From contig DNXB01000151.1 of NCBI GenBank assembly GCA_003506995.1, forward strand, positions 29,170 to 35,893: a DNA stretch of 6,724 nt, written 5' to 3'. Shown one piece after another: positions 1-4,640 of this stretch. Each line of letters begins with the position of its first letter. Within the stretch, counting starts at the first letter, position 1. The position numbers were made by a program, and so were the translations under genes. Below the pieces are notes generated by a model, which had not been told where the DNA came from, did no database searches, and worked only from the letters and a program-made list of their open reading frames with translations. The stretch is from Verrucomicrobiales bacterium (GTDB taxonomy: Bacteria > Verrucomicrobiota > Verrucomicrobiia > Verrucomicrobiales > Verrucomicrobiaceae).

Positions 1-629
1 CCACGAGCCACGGCAAGCTTTACGGTGAGATGAACTACCTCACCTATCAGGCATCCGGTCAGCCCAAGGGTTCCGGCCGCCGCTACACCACCTTCGAGAC
101 CTATCGCGCTTCCGCGTTGAACCTTTTCCATCGCGGCGTGGACGGTCTGAGCCTGTTCAATTACGACTATGTCCCCTCTGACAAACGACTCGCGATGGCG
201 GAAGGTCTCAAGCGCATCACGGATCTCGATTTCCTCCGGCAGTCGTCCAAGAACTACGTGGTCTCCTCCGGCTTCGGCACCTTCCCGGCGAAGAACGACC
301 GCACCATCGATCTGGTTATTCCTGACGATACCACCAAGGTCCGGTTTGATCGTGCCGTGCTTCGAATCGAGACGCGGCAGGACTGCACGAAGTTGCAGAT
401 CGGCGTCTGGCTGAATGGCGAGCCATTGCAGTCGCTCATACATGAGGGAACCGAACTCTTCCCTTCAGTGGATCAAAACCCTGGCTATCCCGCACCTGAG
501 GTTCTGAAGTTCTACACGGTGCCGCTTGATCGCATCGTCGCCGGAAAAAACACGGTAAAGATCAGCAATCTCGACCGAAAAAAAGGAACCTGTGACCTGC
601 GCTCAATGGAGTTCGCCCTTTACCGATAA
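1..629 (+). CDS. Glycosylhydrolase-like protein, C-terminal part (5' end outside window)
   Basis: The frame is open from the left edge (first full codon at 3) to TAA at 627-629, so 208 residues of a longer protein are seen. The ATG at 30 lies inside the reading frame and is not taken as the start. The first ~75 residues carry a pattern (YRASALNLFHRGVDGLSLFN, then a DFLRQSSKNYVV-like stretch) that resembles the last strands and helices of glycosylhydrolase-like TIM barrels (GHL10/GH-like proteins of Planctomycetes and Verrucomicrobia). The remaining ~125 residues are beta-rich (VRFDRAVLRIETR, LQIGVWLNGEPL, NTVKISNL) and look like a C-terminal jelly-roll or carbohydrate-binding-like domain. The probable role is in polysaccharide or glycoside processing, possibly outside the cytoplasm, but the catalytic part and any signal peptide are out of view. 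Family assignment is from remembered resemblance; an uncharacterised protein of the same architecture is the alternative. The A-runs at 544-549 and 577-583 do not break the frame. Confidence 0.72.
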   Translation, partial: TSHGKLYGEMNYLTYQASGQPKGSGRRYTTFETYRASALNLFHRGVDGLSLFNYDYVPSDKRLAMAEGLKRITDLDFLRQSSKNYVVSSGFGTFPAKNDRTIDLVIPDDTTKVRFDRAVLRIETRQDCTKLQIGVWLNGEPLQSLIHEGTELFPSVDQNPGYPAPEVLKFYTVPLDRIVAGKNTVKISNLDRKKGTCDLRSMEFALYR

Positions 630-721
630 GAGGTCAACCGCGCCGCGCTTTGTCCGCGCTGGTTAGCCGTTTTTACCAGCAATGGCCCAAGTGCTCCAGC
701 GTCTTCCTCTCACTCTTTATC

Positions 722-1105
722 ATGACCGCTACCGAACTCGCGCTCACATTGAAACAAGGCCAGACCGTGTTCGGCACGCTCATCGTGTCGCCCTCGCCGC
801 GCTGGCCGGAGGTGGTGCGTGGCTGCGGTCTCGACTTCGTCTTCATCGACACCGAGCACATCGCGCTCGACCGCGCGGAGTTGAACTGGATGTGCCAGAC
901 CTACGCCGCGCTCGGTTTGCCGCCGCTCGTGCGCATTCCTTCGCCTGATCCCTACACCGCGACGATGGTGCTTGATGGCGGCGCGGCGGGTGTGATCGCG
1001 CCGTATGTTGAAACGGTGGAGCAGGCGCAGACGCTGCGTGGCGCCGTGAAACTCCCGCAACTCTTGCAGCCGACGCGGCATCCGCCTGCGGACGCGCTCG
1101 ACTAG
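722..1105 (+). pseudogene. Truncated HpcH/HpaI-family aldolase, N-terminal half only
   Basis: From the ATG at 722 the frame encodes 127 residues ending at TAG 1103-1105. Residues 1-110 match the HpcH/HpaI (class II pyruvate-dependent aldolase) family closely: FGTLIVSPSPRWPEVV, then GLDFVFIDTEH with the conserved active-site His46, then PPLVRIP with the conserved Arg71, then GGAAGVIAPYVETVEQA. Family members cleave or form 2-keto-3-deoxy sugar acids and related compounds and are usually ~250-260 residues. In E. coli HpaI the catalytic residues are His45 and Arg70 and the metal ligands Glu149 and Asp175. The two ligands and the C-terminal half of the barrel are absent here. Recognisable homology stops near residue 110 (about base 1051); a tail of ~17 residues of no family likeness follows. 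An upstream TTG at 650 in the same frame gives a non-conserved extension, so 722 is preferred. The product is probably non-functional. A 2-keto-3-deoxy-sugar aldolase would fit beside a glycosylhydrolase-like gene. Confidence 0.75.
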
Positions 1106-1515
1106 TCGTGGGCTTCGTGATGTTCTCCGTTCCCTGTGAAGAGGGTACGTTCATCCACAAAGCTGACGCGGCTGCCAAAGGGGTCACAGGCATAAAACAT
1201 CCGTTCTCCCCAAGGCATCGTGTTGATGCCTTCCTCAATGACACCTCCTGCCGCCTGCACCCGTGACAGCACCGCTTCGAGGTCGGGCACGGCAAAGTAG
1301 AGATACTGCAACGGATGAAGGCTCCACCCGCCCTGCGCGCCGTCGCCATCTGCAACGGGATCGTAGCAGGCCAGGATCGTGCCGTCGCAATGGAAGTAAT
1401 GACGGCCTGGGGAAACACGCTGTCCTGAAACTCCGAACACGGCGCGGTAAAATGCCGTGGCTCGCTCAATGTCGGGCACGGGAAGGATGATTCGGTAGAG
1501 ACGTGGAGTTTGCAT
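1102..1515 (-). CDS. VOC family protein (glyoxalase/bleomycin-resistance fold)
   Basis: This gene encodes 137 residues with the usual single-chain VOC layout of two beta-alpha-beta-beta-beta modules. Module one opens with YRIILPVPDIERATAFYRAVFG (residues 7-28) and continues with HYFHCDGTILACYDP (39-53). Module two opens with LQYLYFAVPDLEAVLSRVQAAGG (69-91) and ends with the family hallmark CDPFGSRVSFVDE (110-122). Length is typical for the family. VOC proteins include glyoxalases, dioxygenases and antibiotic-binding proteins, so substrate cannot be named; the metal ligands are not obvious by eye. No signal peptide is seen, so it is probably cytoplasmic. I chose ATG 1515 because the frame upstream (to 1599) lies inside the next gene and gives an Arg/Ser-rich extension unlike the family. 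It follows the TPR-like gene after 13 bases. Its stop codon shares the CTAG at 1102-1105 with the convergent aldolase remnant. Confidence 0.9.
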   Translation of the reverse strand: MQTPRLYRIILPVPDIERATAFYRAVFGVSGQRVSPGRHYFHCDGTILACYDPVADGDGAQGGWSLHPLQYLYFAVPDLEAVLSRVQAAGGVIEEGINTMPWGERMFYACDPFGSRVSFVDERTLFTGNGEHHEAHD

Positions 1516-1528
1516 GGGCGGTTTTGAG

Positions 1529-1999
1529 CTACGATTCCGGGTCAGTGGGCGGGCTGAACTTGTCCAGATCATCGTCGAGCATTTTCTTCTCCTCGGCATC
1601 GGTTACTTGGGCAGCAAACCTTCGCGCTTCCGCGAGGTGGGCATCGAGAATGGATGTGTCGCCTTTGAGCTTTGCAGCGCGTGCGAGCGCTTCGTGAGCG
1701 TAGCTGATGTAGAACGGCGGCTCCTGCCCGCTCACGCCGAGACAGAGTTGGCCGTAGTGGGTGGCATTGTCCGCCTGTCCGGCCAGGGCATAAACTCGCG
1801 ACAACTGCCAGTAACCTATAGAGAGATTGCGAGCGGTGCAATCCTCCCGCATCCTCCAGTGGGCGAGCGAGGCATGGCTCAAGGAGATCATGCACTCAGT
1901 ATCTTCGGGTGAACGTTCCGCCTTCTCGATCAATTCCCATGTCAGGTTGAAGAAATCAGCTGAGAAATAGCGATGGGCGGCGGTAATGTCGGTGGTCAT
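1529..1999 (-). CDS. Conserved hypothetical protein, TPR-like helical
   Basis: ATG at 1999 gives 156 residues that are almost entirely helical. Two helix pairs resemble tetratricopeptide units: LSIGYWQLSRVYALAGQADNATHYGQLCL (about residues 59-87) and FYISYAHEALARAAKLKGD with the following ILDAHLAEARRFAAQ (96-131). The N-terminal part contains FFNLTWELIEKAERSPED (16-33) and ASLAHWRMREDCT (43-55). The whole resembles a conserved, uncharacterised small bacterial family that I recall as having a SIGYWQxSRVYAL core; I know of no assigned function. TPR folds usually mediate protein contacts. There is no signal peptide or membrane segment, so it is probably cytoplasmic. It lies 41 bases downstream of the putative lipoprotein gene and 13 bases upstream of the VOC gene on the same strand, so co-transcription with VOC is likely. 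The C-terminus is acidic and proline-rich (DDDLDKFSPPTDPES). Confidence 0.85.
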   Translation of the reverse strand: MTTDITAAHRYFSADFFNLTWELIEKAERSPEDTECMISLSHASLAHWRMREDCTARNLSIGYWQLSRVYALAGQADNATHYGQLCLGVSGQEPPFYISYAHEALARAAKLKGDTSILDAHLAEARRFAAQVTDAEEKKMLDDDLDKFSPPTDPES

Positions 2000-2040
2000 G
2001 ACGCGAAGGTGTTGTATGAAGCGTGCCTTGTTGCGTGGGA

Positions 2041-2412
2041 CTAAGAATTGAATGCGGTGTCATTACTGGATGTATCAAGCGTCACGCGAGCTGTTTCGGG
2101 CAACCCGGTGTCCAGCATGACTGGGAAGCCATCCGAAGACTTGATGGGCGGTAGCCTGGCGATATGCCACATCAAGGGATCGTACGGAAAGGTTTGCGTC
2201 GTTCCATCAAGCACCGGGTGGGACGTGAGCGTACCCTCCCCCTTGCCCGTCTTCGCGACCGGAACATTGTGTTCAGCAATGGGTGTGATGCGCCGGTTTT
2301 TGATCTCAACCATTTGCACGCAACCACACAGGGTCGTCAAAACGACCAGTGCCGGACACGCAATGAGGGGCGGCTGCTTGCTCCCGCGGAGATTGGCATA
2401 CAGCGACTTCAT
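2041..2412 (-). CDS. Putative small lipoprotein, function unknown
   Basis: ATG at 2412 gives 123 residues. The N-terminus has a basic n-region (Lys2, Arg9, Lys12), a hydrophobic stretch (LIACPALVVLTTL, residues 16-28) and a plausible lipobox LCGC with lipidated Cys31. Cys at position -2 of the lipobox is uncommon, so this is a weak call. The mature part (VQMVEIKNRRITPIAEHNVP onward) shows no domain I recognise; it is rich in Pro and Thr and lacks repeats. Orientation, a 28-base gap after the S41 peptidase gene and a 41-base gap before the TPR-like gene support a real gene in the same transcription unit. Two + strand frames overlap it (2048-2455 and 2164-2493), but they are rich in Arg, Ser and Cys, oppose the local direction and run into the S41 gene. 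It is a predicted envelope protein of unknown role and could be restricted to close relatives. Confidence 0.6.
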   Translation of the reverse strand: MKSLYANLRGSKQPPLIACPALVVLTTLCGCVQMVEIKNRRITPIAEHNVPVAKTGKGEGTLTSHPVLDGTTQTFPYDPLMWHIARLPPIKSSDGFPVMLDTGLPETARVTLDTSSNDTAFNS

Positions 2413-2440
2413 GGCGGCAAGTCCGGTTCGAGAAGGGATG

Positions 2441-3772
2441 TCACTTTTGCAGTAGCTCCACAGCTCTCCCGAGCACTGGATCGTGTTGCGTGAAGTCTCC
2501 CGGCTTCGTCTGCATGTCTATGTCGGGGTTGATTCCTGTCGTTTCAAACTCCGTGCCATCTGGCAGCATCGCCTTCCACGAGGGCAGCATGACCGTGACG
2601 CCATTCGCCAGCGTGTGAGGCTGCGGATTGCCGGACGCACCGTAGGAACGCGTGCCCACCAGCTTGCAGCCAGGCACTTGTCTCATCATGAGCAGAAAGG
2701 CTTCTGCGGAACTCATGTTAACCGGCCCCATGAGCACAGCCACCTTGCCTGTGTAGGCAGGGCGGTTCGGAGTGGGCTCGATCCAGCGGCTCGATGGAGC
2801 GGAGATTCCCGTAACGGCTGACGCGGCGAGATTCACGTTTTGCGCATACCGCTTGCGCTCGCGGAGAAAGCATCCAGCGAAGGCTCGCGCCAGTGTCTCA
2901 TCCCCGCCGCTGTTGAATCGCACATCCACGACCAGTGCCGGCGCATCCTTCAGCTCCTCGAGCGCGGCCCACGCGGCCTCCAGCAACTGCGGCGCATACT
3001 TTCGCTCCCACGAGTGAATGGCGATGTAACCGGTGTCTTTCCCCACCCGTCCCATCGCAACCATCGGATGCTTCTGCGCCCATCCGGCGACTAGGGTGGA
3101 CAGCAGCTTTGCGTTGGCATTGGGAACTACCGTCCTGCGGAAGGCGGGCACGATTTCGCCTCCTTCGGTGAGCCAAATGTGAATATCCTGCGTGGCGGCG
3201 AGCATCTCGCCCGCGATGACGGCAAACTCGCGCGAAGTCTTCGCCCCGAGCAGGCGCGGTTCGAACTGCTTCCAGGCCGCGGGCCAGTCCACCTTGTGGA
3301 CGTCACGGTAGGAATAGCGGCGCTCGATGGCCTCACGCAGTTGTTTGACGGACTCGGCCTGTTTCCCGGGCACCGCCGTGGCTGCCGCTGTTCCGCCACC
3401 GGTTGTGAAGGCGAGGACGAAAGGCGTCGCCGGCTCACCGCTCGCGTTCTTGAAGTTGGTCTTGCTCGCGCTGTTGATGCCGATCGTGTAGGCGCGGCCG
3501 GGTTCGAGCTCGACCGGCAGCACGCACTGGCGCGCGGTGCGCCACGTCGGTTTGCCGGTGACTTTCGGAAATGTCGGACCGCCACCGACGAAAGAGTAAC
3601 CCGCCGTGTTCATGTCCTGATCGAACGTGATCACGATCTCCCGCACCTCCACTGCCACCGCTTGGTCGCTATTGCGGGGCTGCGTGGCGGCGACTTGCGG
3701 TGCGGCGGCATGAATGGCATCCGCTCCAAGGAGAAGGCAGGCGATGCGAACTAGAATCTGGGGACGTTTCAT
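2441..3772 (-). CDS. Secreted S41-family peptidase with N-terminal Ig-like (SbsA/Big_5) domain
   Basis: 443 residues from ATG 3772. Residues 1-23 form a signal peptide (basic MKRPQILVR, hydrophobic core, cleavage near AIHAAA). Residues ~27-125 match an SbsA/Big_5 Ig-like domain, with ATQPRNSDQAVAVEVREI, TFDQDMNTAGYSF, LEPGRAYTIGIN and FVLAFTT. After a Gly/Ala/Thr linker the peptidase part starts around 140. It shows QDIHIWL (His198 in the position of the D-x-H of S41 proteins), DTGYIAIHSW (246-255), the S41 core VVDVRFNSGG (281-290), and GPVNMSSAEAF (349-359) with Ser354 the likely nucleophile. In the Ctp-type Ser/Lys dyad a lysine lies in a GKG motif about 25 residues later; here the matching stretch reads GTRSYGASGNPQP, without lysine. 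A tricorn/IRBP-type arrangement using His is therefore more likely, or the enzyme is altered. No PDZ domain is evident. It probably cleaves peptides in the periplasm or outside. It starts 12 bases after the alpha/beta hydrolase gene, implying co-expression. Confidence 0.88.
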   Translation of the reverse strand: MKRPQILVRIACLLLGADAIHAAAPQVAATQPRNSDQAVAVEVREIVITFDQDMNTAGYSFVGGGPTFPKVTGKPTWRTARQCVLPVELEPGRAYTIGINSASKTNFKNASGEPATPFVLAFTTGGGTAAATAVPGKQAESVKQLREAIERRYSYRDVHKVDWPAAWKQFEPRLLGAKTSREFAVIAGEMLAATQDIHIWLTEGGEIVPAFRRTVVPNANAKLLSTLVAGWAQKHPMVAMGRVGKDTGYIAIHSWERKYAPQLLEAAWAALEELKDAPALVVDVRFNSGGDETLARAFAGCFLRERKRYAQNVNLAASAVTGISAPSSRWIEPTPNRPAYTGKVAVLMGPVNMSSAEAFLLMMRQVPGCKLVGTRSYGASGNPQPHTLANGVTVMLPSWKAMLPDGTEFETTGINPDIDMQTKPGDFTQHDPVLGRAVELLQK

Positions 3773-3784
3773 GGCTGGATGGTG

Positions 3785-4591
3785 TCACTTAATTGAGCTT
3801 GCTCGTGCTGGCTTCGCCTGTTGCTTTTCGAGCCATTCGACGCCTTTGCGGATGTCTCCAAAGACGTTGCCTCGCCAGCCGTGGCCGCCCTCGTAAGTCT
3901 GGAATTCCACCGTCGCCCCAGTCTTTTGCAGGGCGTCGCGGGCGGTCTGAGGCTGTGCGATGGGAATGAAATCCTGCGGTGAGTGGTAGATGAAGTAAGG
4001 ATGGCCTTTCGCCGCAGTGAGCGGCGGGAGCATCGTGGGATGGAAGACAGACATCGCGACGAAAGTCCCGGTGATGCCGGACTCTGGCAGCAGGGAAAGC
4101 GCGTAGCCGCTCATGCCGCTCGATGACCAGGTGAGGGTGAAGCAGTAGCGCGGATCCAGCTTGTGGGCTTTTGCCACCTCGGCACGGACGGCGAGGAAGA
4201 ATTCGGAGGTGCTGAATTTCATCTCGGGCACGCCTGACTTGTCATCGGGCCAGACGATGTTTTGGGCTTGTTTCGCCGACCAAACGGGAGCCACGAGTTG
4301 GACGACGAGATAGCCTTCTGGCAGTGCATTTTTAGCGATGCGGGTCACAAAGGGCTGGAACTGCGTATCGCCGGAGCCACCGGGCAGCACGAAGAGGGTG
4401 CGCCACCCTTGATCGGGTGGCGGTCCCAGTCGATAGATGACGAAGTATTGTTTCTTCTCGTCACCTTCGGCACACAAGTCCTGAACTTTCATGTCCGCGA
4501 TGTCTGGAGGGACATCGGCAGCGGGTGCTGTGATTGCGGAAACGACAACAAGTGTCGTGGTTGTCAGAAAGATGCGAAGAGCCGGGATCAT
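3785..4591 (-). CDS. Secreted alpha/beta hydrolase (esterase/depolymerase-like)
   Basis: 268 residues from ATG 4591, which begins a clear signal peptide (MIPALRIFLTTTTLVVVSAI, cleavage near TAPAA-DV, ~residue 25). The fold is visible as GWRTLFVLPGGSGD (62-75, strand plus oxyanion loop), YLVVQLVAPVW (94-104), the nucleophile elbow LTWSSSGMSG (153-162), FIYHSPQDFIPIAQ (200-213) and YEGGHGW (233-239). The likely triad is Ser157, Asp207 and His237. The elbow reads W-S-S-S-G, with Trp replacing the first Gly of the usual G-x-S-x-G. Length and layout fit PHB-depolymerase/LpqC-like esterases and carboxylesterases, often annotated as phospholipase/carboxylesterase or peptidase-like; the substrate cannot be told. 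The motif FYLLxHSPQD is consistent with a standard acid-residue loop. The gene lies 49 bases after the LRR gene and 12 before the S41 peptidase gene, suggesting two exported hydrolases made together. No Shine-Dalgarno sequence precedes the start. Confidence 0.87.
   Translation of the reverse strand: MIPALRIFLTTTTLVVVSAITAPAADVPPDIADMKVQDLCAEGDEKKQYFVIYRLGPPPDQGWRTLFVLPGGSGDTQFQPFVTRIAKNALPEGYLVVQLVAPVWSAKQAQNIVWPDDKSGVPEMKFSTSEFFLAVRAEVAKAHKLDPRYCFTLTWSSSGMSGYALSLLPESGITGTFVAMSVFHPTMLPPLTAAKGHPYFIYHSPQDFIPIAQPQTARDALQKTGATVEFQTYEGGHGWRGNVFGDIRKGVEWLEKQQAKPARASSIK
4401..4422. repeat. Perfect 8-bp inverted repeat with 6-base loop inside hydrolase gene
   Basis: cgccaccc (4401-4408) and gggtggcg (4415-4422) are exact reverse complements around ttgatc, all in the alpha/beta hydrolase coding sequence (codons for GPPPDQGWR). 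An overlapping alternative stem exists: gggtg at 4396-4400 can pair with caccc at 4404-4408 around cgc, excluding the first. No U-tract follows, so it is not an intrinsic terminator. It may be only a by-product of Pro and Gly-Trp-Arg codons in a GC-rich gene. Confidence 0.45.
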
Positions 4592-4640
4592 AAGCTGTGG
4601 AATGGGTGCAGATGATACGTGGTTGAGTTTCGTGGCCCCT

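Noticed and set aside
658..680. Inverted repeat gctggt/accagc with 11-base loop between the first gene and the aldolase
   Set aside because: The stem is only 6 bp and no T-run follows, so it does not qualify as an intrinsic terminator.
650..721. Upstream TTG extension of the aldolase
   Set aside because: The extra 24 residues do not resemble the family, whose proteins begin close to the TATELALTLKQGQ segment encoded from 722.
843..1469. 208-residue - strand open frame across the aldolase and VOC genes
   Set aside because: Its product is rich in Arg, Ala and Ser without domains, and it lies out of frame over two well-supported genes.
2048..2493. Two + strand open frames over the putative lipoprotein gene
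   Set aside because: Neither shows a domain or export signal, both run into the S41 gene on the other strand, and the - strand frame has a signal sequence and fits the gene order.
3179..3754. 191-residue + strand frame opposite the S41 gene
   Set aside because: It is antisense to a protein with clear S41 and Ig-like motifs; composition is Arg/Leu-rich as expected of a GC-rich shadow.
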